Shown here in pieces: positions 52,448 to 61,725 of a stretch of 64,000 nt of DNA. Position numbers and translations under genes: made by a program. The DNA comes from an uncultured Aquimarina sp. GTDB lineage: Bacteria; Bacteroidota; Bacteroidia; Flavobacteriales; Flavobacteriaceae. The notes under the pieces are model-generated. The model worked only from the letters and a program-made list of their open reading frames with translations. It did no database searches and was not told the DNA's origin. Numbering within the stretch: position 1 is the stretch's first letter; every line of letters starts with the position of its first letter. Location of the stretch: positions 1 through 64,000 of the forward strand of contig CANMWA010000012.1 in NCBI GenBank assembly GCA_947501475.1, given 5' to 3'.

Positions 52448-54784
52448 TTGGAAGAATATTTAGCAGAATTGAATGATGCCCAAAGAGCCCCTGTACTTCA
52501 AAAAGAGGGCCCTATGATTGTAATTGCTGGTGCAGGTTCAGGCAAAACCAGAGTGCTCACTTATCGTATTGCTTATTTAATGCATAAGGGTGTAGATGCA
52601 TTTAATATTTTATCCTTAACATTTACAAATAAGGCAGCTCGTGAAATGAAAAAACGTATAGCGAGCATTGTTGGTTCTACCGAAGCTAAAAACTTATGGA
52701 TGGGAACGTTTCATTCTATTTTTGCTAAAATCCTTAGGTATGAAGCAGATAAACTTGGCTATCCTTCAAACTTTACAATTTATGATACTCAAGACTCTCA
52801 AAGATTGATTGCTTCTATTATTAAAGAGATGGGTTTAGACAAAGATATCTATAAATACAAACAAGTATACTCTCGTATTTCTTCATATAAAAATAGCTTA
52901 ATAACTGTAAAAGCTTATTTTCAAAACTCAGAGCTAGTTGAAGCTGATGCTATGGCAAAGCGGCCTAGAATGGGAGAAATCTATCAGCATTATGTAGAGC
53001 GATGTTTTAAAGCTGGAGCAATGGATTTTGATGATTTATTATTAAAAACAAATGAATTATTGAATCGTTTTCCAGAGGTATTAGCCAAATATCAAAATCG
53101 ATTTAGATATATACTTGTTGATGAGTACCAAGATACAAACCATTCACAGTACCTCATAGTAAGAGCATTGTCAGATAAATTTCAGAATATTTGTGTGGTT
53201 GGTGATGATGCACAAAGTATTTATGCTTTCCGTGGTGCAAATATTAATAACATACTTAATTTTCAGAGAGATTATGATAATGTGCAGCAATATCGATTAG
53301 AGCAAAATTATAGATCGACAAAGAATATTGTTGAGGCTGCAAATTCTATTATCGACAAAAATAAAACAAAACTGGATAAGGTAGTCTGGACCGCTAATGA
53401 TCCGGGATCAAAAATTATGGTTAATAGACTATTAACCGATGGAGATGAAGGGCGATATGTGGCGAGTTCGATTTTTGAAAATCAAATGCAACACCAATTA
53501 GGGAATGGCCAATTTGCAGTCCTGTATAGAACCAACGCCCAATCCAGAGCTATTGAAGATGCCTTACGGAAAAGAGATATAAAATACAGAATATATGGTG
53601 GGCTTTCTTTTTATCAGCGAAAAGAAATAAAAGATGTATTGGCATATTTGCGTTTAGTGATCAATCCAAAAGATGAAGAAGCATTAAAACGTGTTATTAA
53701 TTACCCTGCTAGAGGTATTGGCGCCACTACTGTTGATAAACTTGTTGTAGCTGCCAACCATTATGATCGATCTATTTTTGAAGTGATCGAAAATTTAGAT
53801 CGAATTAACCTAAAAATTAATAGTGGTACCAAAACCCGATTAGAAAACTTCATGAATATGATCAAGAGTTTTCAAATCACTAATCAAACTTCGGATGCTT
53901 TTGTTCTAGCCGAAATGGTTGCAAAAAAAACTGGTTTACTACAAGAATTAAAGAAAGATGGTACCCCAGAGGGTATTGCTCGTATCGAGAATATCGAAGA
54001 ATTATTGAATGGTATACGGGATTTTGTTGAAGGACAAAAAGAGTTGGCTGATGCTACAGGTGCTTTAGCAGAATTTTTAGAAGATGTTGCACTAGCTACA
54101 GATCTGGATCAAGATACAGGAGATGATGATAGAGTAGCATTAATGACAATCCATCTAGCTAAAGGATTAGAGTTTCCGTACGTATATATTGTAGGTATGG
54201 AAGAAGATCTTTTTCCTTCAGGGATGAGTATGAATACAAGAAGTGAGCTAGAAGAGGAGAGACGTTTATTTTATGTGGCTCTAACAAGAGCAGAAAAACA
54301 GGCATACCTTACTTATACACAATCCAGATATCGTTGGGGTAAATTGGTAGATGCAGAACCTAGCCGATTTATAGAAGAAATAGATGGTCAATATTTAGAA
54401 TATCTAACACCAGTTGAGAGTTATAGATACAAACCATTAATAGATTCTGATATATTTGGTGAAGTGGATAAAAGTAAACTACGACTTAAAAAACCAGTTT
54501 CTGGATCACCACCACCTTTAGCACATAAACCAACAGAAGAACAACTGAATAAACTAAGGAAACTTAGACCACTGTCTAATGAGACAACAACTACAAATGA
54601 GTCTAATACTAATCTTTTTGATAGTGATCTAATTCCTGGTACTGCAGTAGAACATATGCGTTTTGGAATAGGAAAAATACTTAAGGTAGAAGGAGTAGGG
54701 CAAGATAAAAAAGCAGAAATCCATTTTGAAAAAGGAGGAATTAAAAAATTATTACTTCGTTTTGCAAAACTTAAAGTTTTATAG
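52448..54784 (+). CDS. UvrD/PcrA family ATP-dependent DNA helicase
   Basis: All superfamily 1A motifs are present: IAGAGSGKTRVLTYRIAYL (Walker A), LTFTNKAAREMKKR, VDEYQDTN, VVGDDAQSIYAFRGA, LEQNYRST, LMTIHLAKGLEFPYVYIVGMEE and EEERRLFYVALTRAE. The C-terminus ends in a Tudor-like domain (MRFGIGKILKVEGVGQDKKAEIHFEKGGIKKLLLRFA), which in PcrA and UvrD contacts RNA polymerase. The start codon is TTG at 52448; a TAA lies 15 bases upstream in frame and no ATG lies between. At 778 aa it is full-length. It acts in repair and in clearing recombination or transcription complexes. A TsaC-like gene follows 28 bases later. Confidence 0.94.
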   Translation: MEEYLAELNDAQRAPVLQKEGPMIVIAGAGSGKTRVLTYRIAYLMHKGVDAFNILSLTFTNKAAREMKKRIASIVGSTEAKNLWMGTFHSIFAKILRYEADKLGYPSNFTIYDTQDSQRLIASIIKEMGLDKDIYKYKQVYSRISSYKNSLITVKAYFQNSELVEADAMAKRPRMGEIYQHYVERCFKAGAMDFDDLLLKTNELLNRFPEVLAKYQNRFRYILVDEYQDTNHSQYLIVRALSDKFQNICVVGDDAQSIYAFRGANINNILNFQRDYDNVQQYRLEQNYRSTKNIVEAANSIIDKNKTKLDKVVWTANDPGSKIMVNRLLTDGDEGRYVASSIFENQMQHQLGNGQFAVLYRTNAQSRAIEDALRKRDIKYRIYGGLSFYQRKEIKDVLAYLRLVINPKDEEALKRVINYPARGIGATTVDKLVVAANHYDRSIFEVIENLDRINLKINSGTKTRLENFMNMIKSFQITNQTSDAFVLAEMVAKKTGLLQELKKDGTPEGIARIENIEELLNGIRDFVEGQKELADATGALAEFLEDVALATDLDQDTGDDDRVALMTIHLAKGLEFPYVYIVGMEEDLFPSGMSMNTRSELEEERRLFYVALTRAEKQAYLTYTQSRYRWGKLVDAEPSRFIEEIDGQYLEYLTPVESYRYKPLIDSDIFGEVDKSKLRLKKPVSGSPPPLAHKPTEEQLNKLRKLRPLSNETTTTNESNTNLFDSDLIPGTAVEHMRFGIGKILKVEGVGQDKKAEIHFEKGGIKKLLLRFAKLKVL

Positions 54785-54812
54785 CGGTATCTTTAAATTA
54801 TAACTTTTCTGT

Positions 54813-55433
54813 ATGGCAGAGTTTATAAGAATATATAATGAGAATCCAAATCCACGCGAGATTCATCGTGTAGTCGATTGTTTACGTAATGGCGGATTGA
54901 TTATTTATCCGACAGATACTGTTTATGGTTTGGGTTGTGATATTACAAATACAAGAGCTCTAGAAAAAATCGCGCAGATTAAAGGAGTGAAGCTTACTAA
55001 GGCAAATTTCTCTTTTATTTGCAAGGACTTAAGTAATTTGTCTGATTATGTAAAGCAGATAGACACTAGTATCTTTAAATTATTAAAGAGAACACTGCCA
55101 GGACCTTATACTTATATTCTTCCAGGAAGTAATAATTTACCAACAGTTTTTAAGAAAAAAAAGACGGTAGGAATTAGGGTGCCAGATAACAATATTTGTA
55201 CCACTATCGTTGAAGAACTAGGAAATCCAATTGTATCAACTTCTATATATGATGAAGACGAAGTGATTGAATATACTACAGATCCAGAATTGATTCTTGA
55301 AAAATGGGATAATTTGGTAGATATAGTTATAGATGGGGGTTATGGAGATAATATACCTTCTACAGTAATTGATCTTACTACTGGAGAACCTGTACTAATC
55401 AGAGAGGGTAAAGGGAGTATAGATATAGTGTAA
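54813..55433 (+). CDS. L-threonylcarbamoyladenylate synthase family protein (Sua5/YciO/YrdC)
   Basis: The 206-aa protein shows the YrdC fold motifs: GLIIYPTDTVYGLGCD, ALEKIAQIKG (K for the usual R-x-K), FSFICKDLSNLSDYV, PGPYTYILPGSN, VGIRVPDNNICTTI and NPIVSTS. The product activates threonine and bicarbonate with ATP to make the precursor of tRNA t6A37. Length and the ending GSIDIV fit the YciO branch, which is less well understood than TsaC, so the exact role is less certain. It is probably co-transcribed with the helicase gene. Confidence 0.87.
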   Translation: MAEFIRIYNENPNPREIHRVVDCLRNGGLIIYPTDTVYGLGCDITNTRALEKIAQIKGVKLTKANFSFICKDLSNLSDYVKQIDTSIFKLLKRTLPGPYTYILPGSNNLPTVFKKKKTVGIRVPDNNICTTIVEELGNPIVSTSIYDEDEVIEYTTDPELILEKWDNLVDIVIDGGYGDNIPSTVIDLTTGEPVLIREGKGSIDIV

Positions 55434-55500
55434 AACATTAGGAAAATGCTATGTCTATGGTATAATACAAATTATAAAACAATAACCAGGTATCATCTAG

Positions 55501-56382
55501 TTAGGATACTGTATATTTTAGTTCATTTCTATATGCGCTTGGTGTTCTTCCAGTAAATTTTTTAAATAATTTATTAAAATGAGAAAAGTTACTAAAACCG
55601 CTTTCAAAACAAATGTCGGTAATACTTATTTGTTTTTCATGCAATAACTTAGCCGCGTGCACCAAACGATATTCGTTTACGAATTGAACGAAGGTTTTTC
55701 CTGTAATTTTTTTAAAATACCTACAGAATCCAGGGATACTCATGCTTACCTTATCCGATATTTCTTCTAACGAAATTGGTCTTATATATTCTTCCTGTAC
55801 AAAATTGAAAATTAAATTGATTCTGTTATTATCCTGAATTTCAGTTTCTATAATAAACCCTTCTGCATTAAGGATGGTGTAATCATTGGTCTGTTGCATT
55901 TCCATAAGAACTTGTAAGATTCCTATGAGTTTTTCAAATGACCCTAAACCTCTTAATGATTCGATCTGGCTTCCAATTCTTCTTTTGGTATCTCCATGAA
56001 AAACAATTCCCTTCTTTGCTTGCGTTAATAGTTTTCCTAGAACATTCATTTCAGGAACCTCAAAAAAAGAAGTTCCTAAAAAATCAGGTAACATTTGGAT
56101 AACGGTTTCACTACTATTACCGGTAAAACTGTCTGTAAAACCACAATGAGGTAGGTTAGAACCTATAAGCATTAAAGCTCCATTTCGATAATAAGACATA
56201 TGGCTTCCTATTTGCCTTTTACCAGTTCCGCCATTAACATACACAATTTCAATTTCGGGATGATAGTGCCAGATTGGGTCTTTATTTATTTTTTCCTTAG
56301 AAAAGGTTTCGTAATAAAAAGAACTCCCAAATTCTGGAACAATTTTTTCTAAAGAGGGTTTTATGTTGTAAAATTTAGTCAT
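55501..56382 (-). CDS. AraC family transcriptional regulator with cupin-type sensor domain
   Basis: The 293-aa protein has an N-terminal cupin-like half (WHYHPEIEIVYVNGGTGKRQIGSHM) and a C-terminal double helix-turn-helix of AraC type: ISLEEISDKVSMSIPGFCRYFKKITGKTF and ISITDICFESGFSNFSHFNKLFKKFTGRTPSAYR. Such regulators often respond to sugars. It is divergent from the 195-aa exported protein gene with 254 bases between them, a gap rich in inverted repeats. The target is unknown. Confidence 0.92.
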   Translation of the reverse strand: MTKFYNIKPSLEKIVPEFGSSFYYETFSKEKINKDPIWHYHPEIEIVYVNGGTGKRQIGSHMSYYRNGALMLIGSNLPHCGFTDSFTGNSSETVIQMLPDFLGTSFFEVPEMNVLGKLLTQAKKGIVFHGDTKRRIGSQIESLRGLGSFEKLIGILQVLMEMQQTNDYTILNAEGFIIETEIQDNNRINLIFNFVQEEYIRPISLEEISDKVSMSIPGFCRYFKKITGKTFVQFVNEYRLVHAAKLLHEKQISITDICFESGFSNFSHFNKLFKKFTGRTPSAYRNELKYTVS

Positions 56383-56460
56383 GAGTAAAAATTATAGTTT
56401 TTTGATCTATAACAGTGAGGTCACAATTTTAATCTTGTGTTTTTGTAAATATTGCATTTA

Positions 56461-56541
56461 ATATGTTAAAAAAACATATACTTAACCTTAAAAATGTGTT
56501 AAATTGATATGATTAAGGTTTTGTTGGTACCTATTAGGTTA
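56461..56541. promoter_or_regulatory. Cluster of inverted repeats in the araC-type gene's upstream gap
   Basis: ATATGTT-AAAAA-AACATAT (56461-56479) is a perfect 7-bp inverted repeat. TTAACCTTA (56482-56490), TTAAGGTT (56513-56520) and TTAGGTTA (56534-56541) repeat one AGGTTA-type half site in both orientations. This pattern fits binding of the AraC-type regulator or another dimer. Confidence 0.35.
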
Positions 56542-56568
56542 AAATGGAACATATTTATGCAAATATAA

Positions 56569-56602
56569 TTGTATTTCCTAACAGGACCATATGGTAGATT
56601 TG
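56569..56602 (+). promoter_or_regulatory. Promoter of the 195-aa exported protein gene
   Basis: TAGATTTG at 56595-56602 fits TAnnTTTG exactly. A TTG lies at 56569-56571, 23 bases upstream, slightly further than usual. The ATG is at 56637. Confidence 0.5.
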
Positions 56603-56636
56603 TACTATCAAACGTTAACAACTAAAACTTGAAATC

Positions 56637-57224
56637 ATGAAAAGAGTAATTAACCTAAGCATGCTTGTATGTGCTATTTTGTTTAGTACTATTGTAAAAG
56701 CATCAGATGTTTTATCTGTAAAAATCGAGAACTCTTCAACTATTAATGTTTCATTATCTAATATTAGCAAGGGCCAGAAATTGTTTCTTAAAGATTATTC
56801 GGGAACTATACTGTTTAATGTTACATTAGATGCAATGTCTTCTTACCAGAAGTATTTTAATCTAAATACAGTAAAGGATGGTATTTATTTTGTAGAAACT
56901 GAGACTGAATTCGATATTAAAGTAACTCCTATTCTTAAAAATCCAAAAGGGATTGCTTTGATCAATAATTCTGTTGTTACTATTTTTAAGCCAAAAGTTC
57001 TGGTAGAAAAAACTTTGGTTAGGGTACAATATACAAAATCAGAGAAATCTCCTTTGCAAGTGATGATTTATGATAAAGATGGTTACATGTTATTTGATGA
57101 AAAAGTAAAAGATGAAGAGCCGATCTTTGAGAGAGCTTACGATTTTTCTGAAGTGCCTTCTGGAAAATATACTATTTATTTTAAATTGAAAGACAGAAAA
57201 TTTATTAAAGAAGTTAGTATTTGA
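56637..57224 (+). CDS. Exported beta-sandwich protein of unknown function
   Basis: A signal peptide (INLSMLVCAILFSTIVKAS) leads to two similar halves: residues of about 40-95 (GQKLFLKDYSGTILFNVTLD...VKDGIYFVETETE) and 130-190 (PLQVMIYDKDGYMLFDEKVKD...VPSGKYTIYFKLKDRKF). Both look like the beta-sandwich module used in T9SS sorting domains, with the 'G-x-Y-x-h' ending, but there is no separate cargo domain. It may be a DUF3244-like secreted protein. It has its own promoter and terminator and is divergent from an AraC-type regulator. Confidence 0.7.
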   Translation: MKRVINLSMLVCAILFSTIVKASDVLSVKIENSSTINVSLSNISKGQKLFLKDYSGTILFNVTLDAMSSYQKYFNLNTVKDGIYFVETETEFDIKVTPILKNPKGIALINNSVVTIFKPKVLVEKTLVRVQYTKSEKSPLQVMIYDKDGYMLFDEKVKDEEPIFERAYDFSEVPSGKYTIYFKLKDRKFIKEVSI

Positions 57225-57249
57225 TTGTTTATTAACGTAACCACAATGC

Positions 57250-57279
57250 AAAAAGGCAATACATCTGTATTGCCTTTTT
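57250..57279. terminator. Bidirectional terminator
   Basis: AAAAAGGCAATACA-TC-TGTATTGCCTTTTT is a perfect 14-bp stem with a two-base loop and T-runs on both strands, between the convergent genes ending at 57224 and 57314. Confidence 0.88.
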
Positions 57280-57313
57280 AATTTTTATGCTTCTCTTAAA
57301 CGAGTATCTGTCT

Positions 57314-59392
57314 TTACTCTTTAACCAAGTTAATTTCTACACGTCTGTTTTGAGCTCTACCTGCTCTTGTTTTATTACTTGCAATAGGTCTATCTTCACC
57401 ATATCCAACGGCTGATAATCTAAATTGATCAATTCCGTTTTCTACAAGGAAATTCTTAACAGAATTAGCTCTAGAGTCTGATAACCTTTGGTTAAGCTTA
57501 TTACTACCAGCACTATCAGTATGCCCTTCTACAGAAAACTTTGCAGTTGGGTATTCATTAAGAATACTAACAATATCGCTAAGAACCTGATTTGATTCTG
57601 CTTTTATCGAAGATTTTCCAGAGTCGAATAAGATCGTTTTAGCATATTCATTTAATGTTTTTTGAACTTCCTCTGTTACTTCTGGGCAGCCATTATTTGC
57701 TACAGTACCAGGAACATCTGGACAGTTATCATCTTTATCCAATACACCATCGCCATCGGTATCAGGCCATGGACAACCATTATTTTCAACGGGTCCAGCT
57801 ACATCAGGACATGTGTCATCTTTATCTAATAGTCCATCTCCATCGGTATCAGGCCATGGGCAACCATTGTTATCTACTTCACCTGCTTCTTCAGGACATT
57901 GGTCATCTTTGTCTAATACAGTATCACCATCTTTATCAGGCCATGGACATCCATAATTTTCTTCTGGTCCTTTTGTGTCAGGACATTCATCAACTTTATC
58001 TAACACTCCGTCACCATCTCTATCTTTAGGTTGGGATTGATATACAGGTACTTTAAGCCCTACATAAACATCTGCACCTTTTGTTTCTTTACCGGTAAGT
58101 ACAGATAGTACTGATCCTGAACCTACATATAAAGGACCTGCTCTAAGACCAGCTCCCCAATTGAAACCACTATGTTGTATTAGACTTAGTGGCATATAGA
58201 AACTAAACCATTTGCTTTCGAATCTTGGTGTAAGAGATAAAGTATTAGCAACTCTACTTCTGTTTACTTTGTCTTTTGCAGTCATCGAAAGATCTGAGTT
58301 CAAGTTTACATAAAACTTGTTGTGGATATTATAGTCTGCATTTAGGTGTATAGCCGTTGGTAATACAGCTTTTTCAGATTCTCCCAAAGTAGGAGCGCCA
58401 TAAAATCTTTCTAACTCATCGATATCAAGGTCTTCAAAATCATTTTGATTCAATGTTCTATTAAAATTATATCTTTCTTCAATACCGTCATATTTTACAG
58501 ATCCAAGATCGGTAAGGGATAATCCAATTTTTAACTTATACTTATTAACATCTTTTGGCATAAATTGCTTGCCCTTGCTGTCTGTAGAAGTGTATTTTTT
58601 ATACTCTGTTCTCCATTCATAGATAAAACCAAGATCGGCACCTATACCTGTAGCACCACTTACAGTTTCAATATCTACATCATCAAGATCTTCCAGGTTT
58701 TCACTATACCCATATGCAACTTCTCCGGTAGTAGTTACTTCTCCATTACCGCTTATTATTTCATTAGCGTCAAAATTAACATTTAGATTATTACCTCTTC
58801 CATACGCCGTACCTAATCCTTGCAAGTATTTAAGAGTAAGACCTCCTTTAAGAAAATGCTCTTCTTTATTCATTAAAACTCGTGCATATGTCACACCAAT
58901 TTCTGCCCAAGCATGTGTACTGGCATAAGCGTCTCCTTGATTTACATTAAAATCTAGATTGTCATCAAAATTATTTGCCAAGTTATTTATGGTTTCACCA
59001 CTTATTCCGTTTACATTATAAAAAGCTCTTGCTCTTGTATAAATAGCAATCGAATTTTTTTCATTGATGTTGAACATAAATGCTGGGCCAAGCACATCTA
59101 CATTTCCTAACAAGTTGTTTTCATCTTTTGGAAATTCTTTTGCTTGATTTTCGATTTCATAATCATCATCAAAAACATCACTAAAATTTACTCCGTAGTA
59201 ATCATTAGCTATAAAAGCACTTACTCCCACTAAATTGATATCTGTTTTGAATCGTGAATCTACGATATTAGCAGGGTTGCTAATAACGCCATGTACACCG
59301 CTATAGTTATCTGTTAAAAACCCTATATAGGATTGGGCTTTTACGGATACCATAGATACAAGAAGAACTCCTGTAATGATAAGTTTTTTCAT
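57314..59392 (-). CDS. DUF5723 barrel protein with TSP3 calcium-binding repeats and OmpA domain
   Basis: The start at 59392 (MKKLIITGVLLVSMVSVKAQ) gives a normal signal peptide; the frame's upstream extension crosses the leader. Residues 25-455 form a beta-barrel-like region with DUF5723-type features (GVISNPANIVDSRFKTDINLVG). Four thrombospondin type-3 repeats follow (DGDGVLDKVDECPDTKGPEENYGCPWP and similar), then a complete OmpA/MotB domain (TILFDSGKSSIKAESNQ, VEGHTDSAGSNKLNQRLSDSRA, QNRRVEINLVKE). It is an outer-membrane protein tied to peptidoglycan. The same-strand neighbour at 59553 is also OmpA-like, but a terminator separates them. Confidence 0.9.
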   Translation of the reverse strand: MKKLIITGVLLVSMVSVKAQSYIGFLTDNYSGVHGVISNPANIVDSRFKTDINLVGVSAFIANDYYGVNFSDVFDDDYEIENQAKEFPKDENNLLGNVDVLGPAFMFNINEKNSIAIYTRARAFYNVNGISGETINNLANNFDDNLDFNVNQGDAYASTHAWAEIGVTYARVLMNKEEHFLKGGLTLKYLQGLGTAYGRGNNLNVNFDANEIISGNGEVTTTGEVAYGYSENLEDLDDVDIETVSGATGIGADLGFIYEWRTEYKKYTSTDSKGKQFMPKDVNKYKLKIGLSLTDLGSVKYDGIEERYNFNRTLNQNDFEDLDIDELERFYGAPTLGESEKAVLPTAIHLNADYNIHNKFYVNLNSDLSMTAKDKVNRSRVANTLSLTPRFESKWFSFYMPLSLIQHSGFNWGAGLRAGPLYVGSGSVLSVLTGKETKGADVYVGLKVPVYQSQPKDRDGDGVLDKVDECPDTKGPEENYGCPWPDKDGDTVLDKDDQCPEEAGEVDNNGCPWPDTDGDGLLDKDDTCPDVAGPVENNGCPWPDTDGDGVLDKDDNCPDVPGTVANNGCPEVTEEVQKTLNEYAKTILFDSGKSSIKAESNQVLSDIVSILNEYPTAKFSVEGHTDSAGSNKLNQRLSDSRANSVKNFLVENGIDQFRLSAVGYGEDRPIASNKTRAGRAQNRRVEINLVKE

Positions 59393-59422
59393 TTTTTTAG
59401 ATTTGGTTAATTTTAAAAAACG

Positions 59423-59430
59423 CAAATATA
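59423..59430 (-). promoter_or_regulatory. -7 box of the DUF5723/OmpA gene
   Basis: On the minus strand TATATTTG (59430-59423) matches TAnnTTTG and lies about 30 bases before the ATG at 59392. No TTG was seen at the ideal distance. It supports the 59392 start. Confidence 0.5.
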
Positions 59431-59500
59431 TCTTAAATTTTTAACAATAGGTTATGTTTGTCGTTGTTAAACGTGATTTTTACTATAATTTAATGTAAAG

Positions 59501-59530
59501 AAAAAGGGTCGCTGAAAAAGCAACCCTTTT
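59501..59530 (-). terminator. Terminator of the OmpA lipoprotein gene
   Basis: On the minus strand AAAAGGGTTGCT / AGCGACCCTTTTT pair with one mismatch and end in a T-run, 23 bases after the stop codon at 59553. Confidence 0.75.
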
Positions 59531-59552
59531 AATAATTTATATTTTATGGTTT

Positions 59553-60425
59553 TTAGTTACCTCCTCCTTGAGAAGCTTTCTTCATACCATCTTCGATCAT
59601 ATTGTAAAACTGGTCAAGTTTTGGTAATACAACAATTCTAGTTCGTCTATTCTTAGAACGATTTGCTTCTGAAGCATTGTCTGCAACAGGTACATAGTAA
59701 CTACGTCCGGCAGCTGTCATACGCTTTGGATCTACTTTGAAATCTTTTTGTAATACTCTTACTACTGCTGTAGCACGTTTTACACTAAGATCCCAGTTGT
59801 CTAAAATAACCTTATTACTCTTATATGGTTTACTATCTGTATGACCTTCTACCAAGAATTCAATATCTGGTTTGGCATTAACTACTTTTGCAACTTTACC
59901 TAATACTTCGCGTGCTCTTGTAGATACATTATAGCTACCACTTTTGAAAAGTAGTTTGTCTGAAATAGATACATAAACAACACCTTTTTCTACATTGATC
60001 TCGATATCTTCATCGGCAAGATTACCTAAAGCTCCTTTAAGACTAGTTACCAATGCTAAGGTTACAGAATCCTTTTTGGTAAGTGCATCCTGCATTGTTC
60101 TAATTTGCATATCTTTCTCCTTAATACTTTCTAAAGATTTTTCAAGATTTTCTGCTTCTTTAGTAGAAAGAGTTGCTAGATTACCAACGTTATTCAATAA
60201 CGCAGAGTTTTGGTTTTTAAGATTTGATACTTGATCTTGAAGAACTTTTAATTGTGATGTAGAACTTGCTTTTTCTTCAAGACAGCTGTTTAGTTTTACT
60301 GTTGCACTATTTAATAAGTCTTCAGTTTCTTTGTTTTTGGCTTCTAGTTCAGAAAATTTCTTTTGTGATACACAAGAAGATAATAATACTGCCATAGAGG
60401 CACCAATAATCATTACTTTTTTCAT
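59553..60425 (-). CDS. OmpA/MotB family lipoprotein with coiled coil
   Basis: The start at 60425 gives a lipoprotein signal (MIIGASMAVLLSSCVSQKK, lipobox LSSC). Residues 25-120 are a heptad-type coiled coil (SELEAKNKETEDLLNSATVKLNS, LEKSLESIKEKDMQIRTMQ). The C-terminal half is an OmpA domain: LLFKSGSYNVSTRAREVL, FLVEGHTDSKPYKS, RMTAAGRSYYVP and NRRTRIVVLP. The coil and the domain together span from the outer membrane to peptidoglycan. The -7 box at 60465 lies between the alternative upstream start (60467) and 60425, which rules out the upstream start. Confidence 0.92.
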   Translation of the reverse strand: MKKVMIIGASMAVLLSSCVSQKKFSELEAKNKETEDLLNSATVKLNSCLEEKASSTSQLKVLQDQVSNLKNQNSALLNNVGNLATLSTKEAENLEKSLESIKEKDMQIRTMQDALTKKDSVTLALVTSLKGALGNLADEDIEINVEKGVVYVSISDKLLFKSGSYNVSTRAREVLGKVAKVVNAKPDIEFLVEGHTDSKPYKSNKVILDNWDLSVKRATAVVRVLQKDFKVDPKRMTAAGRSYYVPVADNASEANRSKNRRTRIVVLPKLDQFYNMIEDGMKKASQGGGN

Positions 60426-60464
60426 TAGAGAATTTGTTTTAAGTCTTGTTCTGGTTACATAGCT

Positions 60465-60472
60465 CAAAATTA
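60465..60472 (-). promoter_or_regulatory. -7 box of the OmpA lipoprotein gene
   Basis: On the minus strand TAATTTTG (60472-60465) matches TAnnTTTG, and TTA lies 20 bases upstream in place of TTG. The leader would be about 34 bases. Confidence 0.5.
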
Positions 60473-60525
60473 TTAAAAATGTAGCGTTATACTAAGGCAT
60501 TAACAATAATTTAATTTATGTATCC

Positions 60526-61518
60526 TTATAATTGATTAAAATGTTTACGTTTTAAAATAAAATACTGCCATACAACGGAAAAAATTGAATAATATTTCCC
60601 CGTTTTAGAAAGTTTTTTGCGTTTTTTAATAAAAGTGTTAAAATTTAGGTAGAAGCTGTAGTGTGCTCTTGGGATAGCAAAGAAATGTGAAAATTTACCT
60701 TCAACTAAAAACTTGACTCCTGCTAACCCGTCTAGGATCAATCTTATAAGGATTAAAAACAATAATTTTTTACCTGGTACATTTTTAAGTAAAAGGTATA
60801 AACTATTTCTAAAATTTAGATACGTTTTTTGGGGATTCATGGTATCCAAAGTGGCACCTCCTAAGTGATAAACCGTCGAAGCCCCGACATACATTATTTT
60901 ATAGCCATAATTTTGTATACGCCAGCATAAATCGATTTCTTCTTGGTGTGCAAAGAAATCTTCATCTAGTTTACCAACGTCTTCGAATATCTTTTTTCTA
61001 ATGAATAAGCAAGCGCCACTTGCCCAAAATATAGAAGTAGTATCATCGTATTGCTTTATATCTTCTTCGAGAGTGTCAAAAATTCGTCCTCTACAATATG
61101 GATAACCAAATTTATCAATAAAACCTCCAGCAGCTCCTGCATATTCGAAATGCGTCTTTCTTTTATAGTCCAAAATTTTGGGTTGAATAGCTGCAATAGT
61201 ATCAGATTCTTGAAAAGTTTTAATTATAGGAGCTAGCCAATCTTTGGTTACTTCTACATCACTATTTAGTAAGCAATAAATATCAGCATTAATTTTAACT
61301 AATGCATCATTATATCCTTTGGCATATCCACCATTACTATTATTTTGAATAATTTGTATTTCAGGAAAAGTCGAAATTACATAATTAATAGAGTCATCAG
61401 TAGAAGCATTGTCTGCCAGATATACTGTAGCTTCTTTTGAATGTCTTACAACAGAAGGTAAAAACTCTTCTAATAATGACCTACCATTCCAATTTAATAT
61501 GACTACTGCTATATTCAC
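60526..61518 (-). CDS. Family 2 glycosyltransferase (WbbL/rhamnosyltransferase-like)
   Basis: The start codon is GTG at 61518 (then NIAVVILNWNGRSLLEEFLPS). The GT-A fold is clear: YLADNASTDDSINYV, NGGYAKGYNDAL, the DxD-type LLNSDVEVTKDW, SGACLFIRKKIFEDVG and HQEEIDLCWRIQNYGYK. A C-terminal hydrophobic helix (LLFLILIRLILDGLAGVKFLV) would hold it at the membrane. It probably adds a sugar to a surface polysaccharide or glycolipid. No other polysaccharide genes are near, so it is an orphan transferase. Confidence 0.9.
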   Translation of the reverse strand: MNIAVVILNWNGRSLLEEFLPSVVRHSKEATVYLADNASTDDSINYVISTFPEIQIIQNNSNGGYAKGYNDALVKINADIYCLLNSDVEVTKDWLAPIIKTFQESDTIAAIQPKILDYKRKTHFEYAGAAGGFIDKFGYPYCRGRIFDTLEEDIKQYDDTTSIFWASGACLFIRKKIFEDVGKLDEDFFAHQEEIDLCWRIQNYGYKIMYVGASTVYHLGGATLDTMNPQKTYLNFRNSLYLLLKNVPGKKLLFLILIRLILDGLAGVKFLVEGKFSHFFAIPRAHYSFYLNFNTFIKKRKKLSKTGKYYSIFSVVWQYFILKRKHFNQL

Positions 61519-61607
61519 AGCTGCAAATTAAAGAGTTTAATCTGAAATTTGTCGCGAGCAAGAAAAATAATTTTGTTACTTGGACGGATTGGTGGTTTAT
61601 TGAGAAT

Positions 61608-61656
61608 AAAAAATCAGTTTCTGATCAGATATTATAACTTACAGAAACTGATTTTA
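61608..61656. terminator. Terminator after the M57-like protease gene
   Basis: AAAATCAGTTTCTG and CAGAAACTGATTTT form a perfect 14-bp stem with an 18-base loop. On the minus strand a T6 run follows, about 70 bases after the stop at 61726. Confidence 0.8.
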
Positions 61657-61725
61657 TGATGTGAACTAATTAAATTTAAAAAACTGGCAAAACGTTGTTA
61701 GTCTAGATTAAAATATATAAGTGTG

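Noticed and set aside
57655..58029. Plus-strand 124-codon frame opposite the TSP3 repeats
   Set aside because: It is a His/Tyr/Leu-rich shadow of the repeated GATGGCGATGG-type DNA of the real gene on the other strand.
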